In this document: positions 42,771 through 54,201 of the stretch, piece after piece
How positions within the stretch are numbered: the stretch's first letter is position 1
Layout: each line of letters starts with the position of its first letter
NCBI GenBank assembly: GCA_018287875.1
Contig: JAGVVL010000013.1
Coordinates: 3,596,001 to 3,660,000, forward strand
Source of the DNA: Nigrospora sphaerica
Lineage: Eukaryota > Ascomycota > Sordariomycetes > Amphisphaeriales > Apiosporaceae
Reading direction: 5' to 3'
Length of the DNA stretch: 64,000 nt
Translations under genes and position numbers: made by a program
The notes under the pieces: model-generated
The model's input: only the letters and a program-made list of their open reading frames with translations
Databases searched by the model: none
Told to the model about the DNA's origin: nothing

Positions 42771-43676
42771 ATGAGCAACACCACGAGAGGTGTGGTCGAG
42801 TGTGTGCCGCAGAACGTCAACAGCTCTCTGCCGATAGCAAGGCTGCGGGTTCGCGATGGTCGCCCCATCACCTTCGGCGGCTTCCGCCTGGCCAATAGCA
42901 CCACCATCCGCAACGCCACCATAGCGTGTGGCGCAGCGGGCGTCGTCGACAATGGAAAAGAGGAGGCGAAGGAAGAGAAGGAGGAGAAGGATGAGGAGAA
43001 GGATGAGGAGAAGGACAAGGAGAAGGAGAAGGAGAAAGACAAGGAAAAGAAGGAGAAGGGGGAGAAGGAGAAAGAGAAAGAGAAGGAGAAGGAGAAAGAG
43101 AAAGAGAAAGAGAAAGAGAAAGAGAAAGAGAAAGAGAAAGAGAAAGAGAAAGAGAAAGAGGGAGACAAAAAAGAAGACTCCGACTCTTCAGACTCCGACT
43201 CTTCAGACTCCGACTCCGACTCGGATTCCGAGGACGAGGAGGACAAGAAGGACGACAAAAAGAAGGAAAAGGACGATAAGAAGCCGCCCGCAAACCCCGT
43301 GCTCACCCTACCGGCGGGCGGCATCCCGCCCGTCCCCAGCCTCCCGGCCTCGGTTTCGCCGTCGGCCGGGTCCCCGACCGCGCCCACGCCCCCCGCCAGC
43401 ATCACGCCCGGGGCCCCGCTGGCCGATGCCTCGCCGCTGCCGACCACGCTGATGACGGCCACGGGGGCGCTGGGGACCATCGCCTCGTCGGTGGGCCCCG
43501 GGCTCGCGAGCCAGACGGCGGCGCTGCCGGCCGCGTCGTCGGGTTTGCTGCCGGCGGTGGCGACGTCGTCGGCGACGACATCGACTATGCTGATGGAAGG
43601 CGGCGGCGGCGGCATTCTCCCACTCTTGGCCACGTATTTTCTGTTGGCGCGGTTCTTGGTCGCCTTCCTGACCTGA
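42771..43676 (+). CDS. hypothetical protein with long KEKE tract, Ser/Asp tract and hydrophobic C terminus
   Basis: Single exon of 301 residues from ATG at 42771 to TGA at 43674-43676. Residues 1-60 are ordinary (VVECVPQNVNSSLPIARLRV, RPITFGGFRLANSTTIRNAT) with several N-x-S/T sites. Residues about 62-128 are almost only Lys and Glu, in EKEKEKEK runs encoded by GAGAAA repeats. Then comes a DSDSSDSDSS tract, a Pro/Ala/Thr-rich linker, and a C terminus of about 20 residues (GILPLLATYFLLARFLVAFL) that could be a membrane tail or a GPI-type signal. No signal peptide is visible in this exon, so an earlier exon may exist. No family recognised. The KEKE tract length is probably variable between strains. 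Confidence 0.6.
   Translation: MSNTTRGVVECVPQNVNSSLPIARLRVRDGRPITFGGFRLANSTTIRNATIACGAAGVVDNGKEEAKEEKEEKDEEKDEEKDKEKEKEKDKEKKEKGEKEKEKEKEKEKEKEKEKEKEKEKEKEKEKEKEGDKKEDSDSSDSDSSDSDSDSDSEDEEDKKDDKKKEKDDKKPPANPVLTLPAGGIPPVPSLPASVSPSAGSPTAPTPPASITPGAPLADASPLPTTLMTATGALGTIASSVGPGLASQTAALPAASSGLLPAVATSSATTSTMLMEGGGGGILPLLATYFLLARFLVAFLT
43060..43158 (+). repeat. GAGAAA/GAGAAG hexanucleotide microsatellite
   Basis: About sixteen consecutive six-base units coding for Glu-Lys pairs within the KEKE protein. The unit of six keeps the frame on expansion or contraction. Confidence 0.9.
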
Positions 43677-45369
43677 GACCTAGCTATTTTCTCCCTTATT
43701 TAATTCATACACACGCGCGGCCCCGCCCCCGAGGCGGCAGGGCCTGCTTCTCTTCCTTCCATCTTTTTTCTTCCTCTGGTTGTGTTTCTGTTCGCAGTGC
43801 TGCCGCGGGCGATGAGTGCCCGGCCGTGTATACGTCGAGGTTTGAGCAGAAGGGGGCCCTTTGATAGGGGCTAGCGCCGTCGCGCACGCACGGAGGTCTC
43901 TCTCCGCTGGCGGCGCCAGGAACGCCCACTGGAGCTGAGATGGAGGATCTGGAAATTTCGGGGATGCGTACGGCCAGCCGATTGCTGAGCCACGTGGTGG
44001 CAAGGCCCATGGAATGATAGGGCCCGGGCCACGGAAACGCATGGTTGCCTGACCCCCCTCCTTTCCGGGCCACCCAGCTCTCCGGCATGGCAGTCTTCGG
44101 ATAGCGGTCTTGAGACTCTGGAGTGCTCTGGAGCGGCCTGTGGAGAGAGCGGGATGCAGGGGATCGTGGAAGCGCTCCCGCCTGGACCGCTCTGGTGGAG
44201 AGTGGAGGAGACTTTGTTTTCTGGAGTGGTGTGAGATGTACCCCGGGTGGATGGAGGGAGAGGATGCGGGGGAGAATGGGCCAGAAGGTGGTGGTGGTTT
44301 CTCCCATTAGCGGTATAACTTGGGAAGTACCTACCCCTCTAGCCCTTCCTCATCACCAACCAGGTACATAGTCTATCGCCCAGATGATCGCCCGACAGCC
44401 TGTGGCGCAACAGGAGGAAACCCATATTCATCTGCCGACTGCTGAATACCCCGGCTAGCAAGCACCGTGGCGAACGTGTTTTCCGCCTTTTTTTGCTTCT
44501 TTTCGGTCAGCTGAAATGGCAAGGCGGACTTTGCGTCTTGCGCTTGCCGTCGGCCGGATGTCTGCAGCCTAGCCTTCTTCGGCAGCTTTCGGACGAAGCA
44601 CCGTAGCCAACAACACTACACCTCCCCGATCGCATCCCTGTCCCCCCCGGGCCATGTTATGTCCGTGTCTATCCGCATTCGTTCAATAGGAGGCACGGCA
44701 TCGATCGCCGGATGGTCATTGCTCATCGCCGTCTCCGAGCTGCCGGTGCCGTCCCAGCAGTTAGAACAGCCACGTCCTGGGAGGTCCTGTCCGGCCCAAT
44801 ACCAGGCCGCGGCCGGGCTGCCATGCCTCGATGCCTCGGGACGACAGGGTTAGTGCCACTGACGACGACTGGGAACTGACGACAACTGTGACCGACGACC
44901 CGAGCAGTGGTGGCGATCATCCCCCATTTAGCTCCTCCCGATGTCACCGGCATTCGTCCGGAGGGGGCGACTAGAGCTCAACTAGCTGTGCAAACCATCG
45001 AAAACGGCAGGGTTCTGGTCTCATGCGGCTGTGCTGGTCCGCAATGATGCGCCTTGGCCGGCCGAAGGCCTCTCTGGCCTTCCGAAGCAGCCTGTCGCCC
45101 TGTGCTTCCGACATGACGTTTTCGCGATTCATGTCGCGCTTCCGCCTGCATCACTAGCTGACCTTTTGCCCACACAATAGACTTTTTGACGGCGTTCCAT
45201 CCCGGTGCCATTTCCGTCGGCCTTATGTAGAGGAGGGAGGGGCCCTCTGGCGGATCCATTTTCATACGCGTCTCCTGCCTTGGACTTTTCAACAACTCGA
45301 TTCCATTTCTTCCGACTCCGCTTCTATCCAGTGCCGATGCTCCCGCCGCTCCGGCACCAACACACCATA
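43677..45369. other. intergenic
   Basis: 1.7 kb without a supportable gene. Open frames near 43705-44307 (minus) are unconvincing. Pyrimidine-rich sequence precedes the next gene from about 45285. Confidence 0.4.
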
Positions 45370-47002
45370 ATGTTCCTACCGCGTGTGAACGTCGACCGCA
45401 ATACCATGGCGGCCGCGTTGTCGCCCGCGGCCCAGCCGGCCATCGTCGCCCGCGTCGACTCCTTCATCCCGCAAACCACACCCGTCATGATCGCCAATGT
45501 CTTGATCAACCTGGCCATCAGCAGCACTTCCATGGCCCTCCTTAGTCCGTTCCGCACCGCCCCTTCCCCGCCGCCCACACCTCTGCTAATGCCGCTTTTC
45601 TAGCCTACCGGTGTACTCTGGTCAAGAACTGGGCCAGAGTCCCCCTGGCCATGTGGTGTACGACCCCGGCCCTGCCTGTTCGGCCGACCCGGGCCTCGGG
45701 ACCAACGCTAACACTGCCAGTTGTCTTCATGGTCTTCAGCAGCTCCTGGATATTCGCCTTAATCACGGCCGTGTTCCAATACATCATCAAGTTCAACTCC
45801 AGCCCCAACGCCTGCCAGAATACGACCCGGGCATGCATTGTTTTCTTCCTACTCACAAAAGTCAGTACGCCCCTTCGCTCTGCTGTGTACGGGACAGGTC
45901 TCTGACGCGACACGAAAACAGGCGGTAAGCCAATACGAAAGGTCTGCTTGACCTGTCGCTGAGAAGTGTGCGCAGCTTATTTCGCTGTTTCTGGTAGAGA
46001 GAGCGGTGGGTTGATCTGCACCCTGCGTTCCGCGAGGCAGGGCTAATCTTGGACATGTAGCACGTCGTTCTCGGCCATGGTCTCAAACGACGTCAGTCGT
46101 TGCTCTGCATTGTCAACTACTCACTAGTAATCAGTAGGTCGCCGAACTCCCACTTCTTCTGCGAAAGGGTATGAAGTCTGACCAGATGGCGCAGTCGTGT
46201 ACATCATCTGCTTCTCGCTGTACTGGCCCTTGTAAGCTTAAGTCCCCCCCCCCCCATCCGGTCGCTCATAAGTCTCATGACGTCTACAGCCATCGCGCAT
46301 GGATCGAGTATCCCCAAAATATCTGCATGCTCCGAATCGAACGCAGTATTTTGATTAGTTATATTGGGTGTGATGGTTTATTCAATGTTTGCCTCCCCGC
46401 CCTCCAGAAACGGCTGTGTACCTTGGGCGCATACCTTGCTTACACGGGGTTAGGTGTATCTCACCGCCCTCTTCCTGCTCCCACTGATACGTAAGCTTTC
46501 ACTTCTGATCCCCTATTCATGACGCTAATAATCGGCATAGGGTCACATTCGTTCAAGAGGGGTTCCGTTGGCACGGGGGCGTCGCAACCCCTGAACGCCA
46601 AGCTGAGGGAGCTTTCCTTGCGAACCTTCATCGGGTGCTGTTTGGCACTTTTGAGCATCTCTGCGTAAGACTCCCCGCCCTCGGATACGAAACCGCGGTG
46701 CGCGACGGATTATTGACGCGGGGTAGGAATATGATCCTTTTCGCCATCTTCGAAGACGAACCCATGTGGATGTGTATGGTCTGCTGCCAGACCGATGGTG
46801 AGTTGACAACTCGAACCCCCGCTTCCCTGCCGTCGTCTGACGAAATGCGGTAGTTCTGTTTACCTGCCTCATCGTACATTGGATCACCCCAGGGGATCGC
46901 TCGTCAGTGAGCGAGGACGAACAACTGGATTCCATGTCGTCGGGCGCCACCGCGGTAGGCAACACAGAAGTTCCGAATCAGAGGAAAATCCAAAATCTCT
47001 GA
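45370..47002 (+). CDS. eight-exon polytopic membrane protein, unknown function
   Basis: Reconstructed exons: 45370-45544, 45604-45864, 46195-46231, 46290-46386, 46454-46490, 46541-46664, 46727-46797 and 46854-47002, all phases matching, 316 residues. Donors are GTCCGT, GTACGC, GTAAGC, GTTTGC, GTAAGC, GTAAGA and GTGAGT, acceptors YAG, CAG or TAG. Hydrophobic segments include VMIANVLINLAISSTSMALL, LTLPVVFMVFSSSWIFALIT, IVFFLLTKVIVYIICFSLYW, SILISYIGCDGLFNVYLTAL, LRTFIGCCLALLSISANMIL and MCMVCCQTDVLFTCLIVHWI, giving six or seven membrane passes with an acidic Ser-rich tail. PLNAKLRELSLRTFIGC and EPMWMCMVCCQTDVLF resemble an uncharacterised group of fungal integral membrane proteins, as I recall them. 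An in-frame ATG at 45337 would add 11 residues. The 330-base second intron is long for this window and might hide an exon. Confidence 0.72.
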
Positions 47003-48192
47003 CGACGGCAAACAGAACTCTAGCAACAAGTGAGCATCTGTGGTGGTAATCGGTAAGCAAAGATTTCACGCTCGGCGGCTCAAGTTTCCCTCCGAAGGTA
47101 CATTGTATCATAGTGGCTGCTGCCAAGGACGGCTCAGAACTTTCGCACCATTCACCGGAAAGTCCCAGCATCACTACGGTCGCCGATGCGACTAATTAGG
47201 CGAGGGCTTGAACCGCATCACGACGCGAACATGTCTTACGCTTCCCGGCACGACGTGGAATTCGCGACCACCTGGCAACGGATATCTAGAGAGGGAGGGC
47301 TTAGCTCGCCCATGACTTAGGTACACAACCCAGGCGTCCCGGTCATTCTCAGGTCTTTTTTCCCCAGCATATATACCACGTTTTCTTAGCCAGCAAACCC
47401 TCGGCATCACGAATACTCTCATCTCAGTTATAATTCCCTCACCGTAGACCATAGAATGCGTTTGTTTCCATGGTTTTTCGGGCCGCGCGAACTCGATTGC
47501 ATGGTTGTCTGCCACGCTTGACCGCCGAAATTCAAGGCCAACGGACCAGTGCTTTGGCATTAACGTAACATTTGCACAACATGAAGGCAAGGAGCTCATG
47601 GCCCAGCCCCGGGAGGGAGCGGAGCATGCTCGGTCCAACCTGAACCTATCTCCGTTTCTTGTGTTGTGGACCGTTCGCACGGACACGCATCGAGAAGAAA
47701 ACCGTCCCGCGAATGTGTTGTTCGCTTGTGAGGTGCCTATATTTCCTAATGTTCAATTATGCCCATGTCACCTCTTTCTGGGTACTGTCTGCGAGGTATC
47801 TTTTTGACACGGGGTGGTGATTTTGCGTAATCTTCCCTTATGCTAGGCGTAAAAAAAGGAATGGAATAATTCAACATATTAGTTCCACTTGCCCAAGCGA
47901 AGACGGCCAGTATTTTGAAAACCAGCGTGCTCAAAGCTGCGCGGCCCAGTTCCTACTCGGTAGGGCCAGGAAGAGAATGGGCGATTGATTGTCGGATATC
48001 AAAAAGGACGTTGCTTCGTAAGTATTAAGGAGAGGTGGGCATTGCCCAGAGAACTAGACAGGTTCCAGAGAACCAGCTCGTACATTATCGCTTCGACACA
48101 TTGGTATCACAGGGGTAACCTGCCCCTTGTCGGCCCATACACCCCCGCTGACGCTCGAGTCTGGCTCGGGTGCGTCGCCCCCTTCGGGACCC
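47003..48192. other. intergenic, convergent gap
   Basis: No gene supported; overlapping short frames only. Confidence 0.4.
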
Positions 48193-49008
48193 TTATTTCT
48201 TCCTTTCGGTGGGCGTCAGGGCCCTCTCGGCGTCGCCGGCGACGCTTCCCTGGGATGTGGAGATGCTGTTGAGGCTGTTGATGCTGGGCGTCTTGGTGAG
48301 GCTGCGGTTGCTGAGCGTCTTGGTGAGGCTGCGGGTGCTGGGCGCCTTGTGGACGTCGGGGACGGCGGGGACGTCGGGGATGTCGTTGGCGTCGTCGTCG
48401 TCGTTGTCGACGTGAGCGGCGGGGGAGGAGGGCGCGGCGTCGTCGTCGTCCTCGGCGAGCTCGCGGCGGAGCTTCTCCTCGATCTTGCGCTTCTCGACGT
48501 CGGCGCGCTGGGCGTCGGCGATCTGGGCGCTCTGGCGGCGCTCGCGGGCGCGGAAGGCGAGGAGGTGGCGGACGTTGACGGCGGCGCGCCAGAGGCCGAC
48601 GAAGGCGGCGCGCATCAGCGCGGCGCCCTCGCGCAGCTTCTCCCGCGTCTCCACCCAGTCGCGGTGCGCCGCGATCGCCTGCTTGCGCGCCCGGTGCTCG
48701 CGCTCCTCGCGCTCCGCCGCCGCGTACCCCGCCGCCGCCGCGTCCCGCTCCGCCCGCGCCTGCCGCCGCGCCTCCTCGTACCCCGCCGCCGCCGCGTCCC
48801 GCTCCGCCTGCGCTTTCCGCCGCGCCTCCTCGAGCGCCGTCGTCGTCATCGACTTGTACCGGTCCCGCTTCGCCCGGTCCGCCGCCGCCCGTGCCTCGGC
48901 GCTCTCGGCCCCGGCCGCCCCCACCGATCCGGCGTCGGAGGTGCCCTTCTCGAGGTCCACGTCGTCGGTGGGGCCGCGGCTGGCCGGCGCCCTCTTGATC
49001 CAAGCCAT
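48193..49008 (-). CDS. hypothetical alanine/arginine-rich coiled-coil protein with a two-unit repeat
   Basis: Single exon, 271 residues from ATG at 49008 (MAWIKRAPASRGPTDDVDLE) to TAA at 48195-48193. Residues about 55-105 are helical and charged, with the unit EARRKAQAERDAAAAGY repeated as EARRQARAERDAAAAGY. A predicted long helix continues (AAEREEREHRARKQAIAAHR) through a less charged middle (AALMRAAFVGLWRAAVNVRH). The second half has an acidic stretch (ELAEDDDDAA, NDDDDANDIPDVP) and a Ser/Thr-rich tail with repeated SLTKT/RSLTKT. No family recognised. The plus strand is also open here because of GC bias, but only the minus frame gives an ordered protein and a proper start. Confidence 0.6.
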   Translation of the reverse strand: MAWIKRAPASRGPTDDVDLEKGTSDAGSVGAAGAESAEARAAADRAKRDRYKSMTTTALEEARRKAQAERDAAAAGYEEARRQARAERDAAAAGYAAAEREEREHRARKQAIAAHRDWVETREKLREGAALMRAAFVGLWRAAVNVRHLLAFRARERRQSAQIADAQRADVEKRKIEEKLRRELAEDDDDAAPSSPAAHVDNDDDDANDIPDVPAVPDVHKAPSTRSLTKTLSNRSLTKTPSINSLNSISTSQGSVAGDAERALTPTERKK

Positions 49009-50663
49009 GGTTGGAAATAAAAAAGAATGTAGGGTTGCGCTCGGGCACGCCGGTGTTGGTTGGCGAAGCCGTTGGCTCTGAGGCTCAACGTTCGATTTCA
49101 ACAGCTGGTATCGGGTAAAATGACGGAGAGGGAACGAGTGTATGCGCAATTGCTTAGCGCAGAAAAGGTTATGAAACTAAAGAAGGGAAGGGCTAAAAAA
49201 CGAGACAGGAACAAAACACTTTGACGAACGCAGCTCGAGACGGACAGGCCGGGGCAATGAATCATCTATAAGTAGGCCACCGGCCACCAGAACCTGCTTC
49301 CGGCCTCATGCCTTGAAAATTGAAGACTCATCTTGTTTCTGTTAGATTCCCATGGCTAAACACTGGATTATGTCGTCGATGCCACTATCAGCCTAGGGCG
49401 AGCGATGGCGTCGATACTAGCTCAGCCGTCACTTCTTAGAGCGTACGCTAAAACCCACTTGGGCAGATCATCAAGGATCCCGAATACGGTATTCCATGTT
49501 TCAGGGCCTGCGGGACAATACCCAGCAGATCCCAATTGGGTCGGCTGGGCGGCTGGTCGTTTCAGTCCCAACGGCAACACAAAGCAGCGCCTCTCCGTAG
49601 CGTGAGTCGATGGCGCAACATGGCTTGAGCTTTTATACCTGGCTGCTCTTCTTCCCGGATGCGGCGTGTGCGATGCGGATAACGGGAGAATTGCAAGTGG
49701 CATACACGTACCCATGTCTGCCCCCTCCCCTTGGGCTGGTCGAGGGCTTAAGGATGGCTCGATTGCCCCCAGCCCGAACGCCACGTGCTCTTCTGGTTCC
49801 AGGAGTCCAGTCAGGAAAACCCAAGACATCCATCCACGATAAGCTTTGAGTAATAAAACGACCACTAAGTGTTAACAATGGGCCTTCGTCTCCGGTTAAT
49901 CATTGTTTGTGGGGGTTTGAGTAATGTCCACTTACTTGGGCACCATTGTTGACAGCTGGAGCTTATGCTATACAAAGTTGAATCTAGCTTTGACTTGAAG
50001 TGATCGCTCTTTAAGCCAGCATATTCGATGTTAAGTATTGCAGCATCCCCGCCATGCTTTCATTTTGTGACCATCTACTGTGAGGATCAAGGTAATTACT
50101 TGATTATATACTTTCTATCCAATGGGCAACACAGCCGAATAGCAACCTCTACTACCACCTTCAATTACTTTGGCCGCTGTGCCCAGGTACCATCCAACCT
50201 TTTGATCAAATGTGACGCATCTAGAATTCGGTACTGCCGCTGATGCTGATGTGCAGTTTCCAGACTTCCAGTAAGACGAAATTGACTGGCTTCAATCAAG
50301 GTCTCAGGTTGTAACCGACACAACGGGATTGCCCTTAACGGCAGCCGATATTATGGGCGCATTTCGCCACCTCTTTCATGTAACCCGGGGCATTCTAGGT
50401 TCTGGCAGCACTTCCAACCATTCATGAGCTCATCGTACTGTCAAAACCACGGCGGCTGCCCGACACGAAATTAAATGCACAATGTCTCCTTCCACTTTGT
50501 CGGGCATGGCGCTACACTATCTACCCCTTTTATATGCCTCCGCCGAGGTGCAGCTCGGCTTATCCCAGGGCACCAGACGCCTTTAACGCCGAACTCGTCT
50601 AAACATTTCGCCTCGTTGGGTATTATATATCTCTCCGCACGTCCGGGGTTGCTCCTTTCACGG
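49009..50663. other. intergenic
   Basis: 1.65 kb without a supportable gene; base composition turns AT-richer toward 50000. Confidence 0.4.
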
Positions 50664-51569
50664 CTATTCCTTCCGTTTCCAGCCCAGCCACGAGATGGTG
50701 ACCAGGGCCTTGAAGCCCGCGACAAGCCACAGCGACGGCATGACGGCGCGGCTGCCCTTGGAAACCCAGCCACCGACGATGGCGCCGAAAAAAGTGAGCA
50801 GAAAAGCGACGATGCGCTTGTTGCGTTTCGGGTTGTCCCCCCAGCGGGCGAGGAGCTTGGGGTCGCAGAGGGTATCGCAGAGCAGGCTGGTGATGACGAC
50901 CGTGGGCACCTCGCTGACGCCAAGGGCGCGGCTGTTGACGATCTGCCCGGCGGCCTGGAAGCTGAGCAGCGCGACGGGGATGAGCTCCTTGAGGTCGATG
51001 AAGCCGGCCGGGTGGCGCGACGGGTAGGTGCCGTCGATGACGTTGGCCTGAATGATGGCGACGGCGACGATGACGCAGGTCGTCTGAAAGAAAAACGAGA
51101 AGGCGACGGTGCGGCGGAGGCGGCCGCCACCCATAAAGGTGTGCAGTCGCGAGAAGACGACGCTGCCGATGCCGAAGCAGCCCAGCGACATGAGAGACCG
51201 CGCCCAGCCGAGGGGCCGGTTGTTCTGACCCGACGTGCCGAGCGCGACAAAGACCGTGTTGCCCGTCTGCATCGAGACGAAACTGCCGTAGGCTGCCGGT
51301 GCGTAGTTCTTGCTTAGCTGTCGCTCTACCCTGTGTCGCCTTCACGGCCCCCAACCCGCTCGGTACGTACCGTTGTAGATCGTGCCGTCCAGGATACCCG
51401 TGACGAAGCACAACAGCAACAGAGGGATCCAGGCTTTCTTGACGTCGACCTCTTGCGAAAAGTGCTCCGAAAGCCTCGGTCCAAGACCGGTCGGCGCCTT
51501 TTCCGACTGTGACGACGCCTGAGACTCCAGGCGGCCCTGGTCCGTCATGATGTCCGGTTGTTGGTCCAT
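50664..51569 (-). CDS. DUF1275 (YoaK-like) integral membrane protein
   Basis: Two exons, 51569-51371 and 51292-50664, with a 78-base intron (GTACGT donor) splitting an Ala codon; 275 residues. After a hydrophilic N terminus the protein reads WIPLLLLCFVTGILDGTIYN, AYGSFVSMQTGNTVFVALGT, LGCFGIGSVVFSRL, VAFSFFFQTTCVIVAVAIIQ, PVALLSFQAAGQIVNSRALG, VVITSLLCDTL, RIVAFLLTFFGAIVGGWV and LWLVAGFKALVTISWLGW. The FVTGILDG..Y..FVSMQTGN block is diagnostic for DUF1275, a six-pass membrane family in bacteria and fungi of unproven role. Complete at both ends. Confidence 0.92.
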
Positions 51570-54201
51570 TGACAGTCCCTAGTCGGTAGCGCCGGGTCGG
51601 TCTCCGGCCGTGTCCTCGGTGCTGCTGTCGTCTGGTGGGAAGAACCGTCGTGGTACGGAACGTCGTGGAAGTACCGAAAGTATGGGGTCAGGAGCATCTC
51701 TGCGAGATGGGCTTCCTTGTCCGTCTTTAAGCCTTACCCGCCCCCCTACTTTGGCACAATATTCGCTTTCCCGGCCCCATACCCTTGCCGATAACCGAAT
51801 ACTTCCCGTCGCCAAGTCGGGCAACCTGATGTTCCAGCACCGGATAAGACCTCATTAACCAATTGTAGTCAAGGGGGGAGCGTTAAATCAGGGGCGGCCC
51901 AGTTTTGACCGCAGCATGGGCGAATGGCAATATTCACCAACACGATGGCGAATACTGGGGGGGGGGGGGGCCGAGCGCTGGGCCGACCTCGGATTACGTA
52001 CGCCTTTTTCACCGAGTCGCTGCCGTGACACCCGTCGAGCCCATCGCAGCTGGAGAGCGGCGGTATGTGAGCATCAGAACGCCGGGAAGTCCCTGCGTCC
52101 TTGTGCCTTCTCTTGAAACTTGCAATGGCCATGAAGTCTTCGCATGCCCATGAGATCCCCGATGTGTGAGAGCGATACGACCGTCCCGTCGTACAAGAAT
52201 GAAGAGCGGGTAATAGCTTATCAGAGGGAGCGGACTAGCTTATCTTGTCTGCCCCACAGATAAAGCCTCAACCTCGGCGAGCAGAAAGCGTGGACAGGAG
52301 GAAGACAGCAGCCGATGGAAGGGAGAAAACGAAAAAATAAAGAGGGTTGGCGCGGGTCACAAGACTAAAGGCCCATGCGTGAATGCTTTATCGATCGGAA
52401 CGGAAGATGATAGGTGCGGACATCCGAGCGAAACCGGCCAATAATGCCCGTTAGCACAATTCATGCAATTTAGTACAACTCCTGGACGAACAGAAGAGAC
52501 CCTAGGCTTGCAGGTCACCCGGAGCTTTTCTTTTTATCGGGAGAGACCCCAGCCGTCCCACCCGCCCGTACGGTTCGCATGAACCTTCACACACCGGACC
52601 AATTGATCTGATCTGATGGCGAACCATCCGTCGCCCAAAGTATAAAGACGTGGCGCAACTCGCAAGATGGAACGTTGGGCGGCCCGTCGGCCCGAGGCCT
52701 GTGCCGGGCGTGGAGGGAGCCTTTGGTGCGGGGGCGGCCGCGCAAACCGAGGAGACTACCGCTGTCTAACATTGTAGGCACCTGCCCAGGTGCGCACACG
52801 GAAAACAGCGACGTGTTGAAGAAACAGCTTCAACTAGCAGGGAAACGCGCGACCGGGAAGGTGCATCCAGGTTCGTGCAAAAGACCCCCCTTCCCGTTCC
52901 GTCGGCGTCTCCTTAGTCCCCTTTGGACAGACGCAAGTCGGGAACCTTAACCAAAGCAGAGGTATGAAAGCAGGTTTCGCAGATGTCTGTTGCGGCTGCG
53001 GCATTCAGCTCAAGGACACTAGTATGCAGGCTTCAGGGAACACCGGGTTGGGACAGTTGCCTCCTTACCAATGGAGAAGTTCCAACGGCCGGAACACACG
53101 GCGATCGGTTTGGCAGTAGCCCAAGCTGAGAAACTAGCATGTGAAAAAGGACCTTCATTCACCAACCATCAGTCGCGAAAGAGGATCGGTCATTTTTGCC
53201 GTCGCTTGGTCGCTTGGATCGCACGAGGCTCGTCACCATACGTGTTAGAGGTTTTGAACACTCCCCATGATTTCGGCATCCTACTGGAGATGGTCGGTAG
53301 AACAACTGGATCATCGCATTCGGCACTCGCTTGCATACCCCCCGATCCACGAGCGCATGGGTGCTCTCGCTTAAGCGTAGGCATGAGAGCGGAGCCAAGC
53401 TCGTCGCAGTGGTGGGGGGAAGCTTCTATTCCTGTTGGCTAACCGGCCGGCAGTGGAGCTGGTATATCGCATATCGCCTGCATTTGCCCTGCCACACCAG
53501 TCCCAACGTCCGAGCCCACGGCGGTCCGTCGAGCTGTGTAGACTGGTGCTTGAGACCCCCGAGGCAAGCACACGGACGCAATCCGTCAAGAGGGGTACGT
53601 AGGCAAGCGGTGCCAGGGCAACTAGCGGCCGTTAGGCAGAAAAAACTACAGGCACGATGGAGCCCCTACCGAAGACTGGGCCTCCGTCGTTTCCTCAGCT
53701 TGCAGTCGAACCCCCCGTCCCGGCTCTCAGATCTCCCGGCTTGGTCGCCGCTTTTTTCGTGCGCGCCACTCACCCACAGTATCGTACGTAAAAAGGTGGC
53801 GCGGGACTGGGCTCGAGTGCAAATGCCCCGTCGACAAGCTTGCCAGCGCGTTCGCCTCGTGTACAGTTGCATCGCGGGAACTCGGTGACGACCGGGCGTT
53901 GTGGCACGGGCGGTGCTGGGTCATGGAGCCCCTACGGGTGCGCATGATGAGGGGGCGGAATCAAACAGGAGGGATGATGGGTTCCGCACTTCCGCGGTGC
54001 AGCTGCCTACGGGATCAAGGCAGGTAAAGGTCGCTTGCTACCCATGTTGTGGTTTGGTGACCACGGCGTCCCTCCCCACCCCTTCCTCCGGGAATCTCTA
54101 CCAAAAATGACCAGTCATGAACACTAGTCCCGAGCTCCCATGCCCCCCTTCCCCTACGACGTCGCCGGCTTCCGACAACGAAAAGCAAACCACCAGCGGC
54201 C
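51570..54201. other. intergenic, divergent
   Basis: 2.6 kb upstream of two divergently transcribed membrane-protein genes. It holds a run of fourteen G at 51957-51970 and overlapping short frames (53071-53442, 53331-53888) with no family resemblance. Confidence 0.4.

Noticed and set aside
48127..49020. Plus-strand frames opposite the coiled-coil gene
   Set aside because: Shadows; Val/Gly/Leu or Arg/Ser low complexity without motifs.
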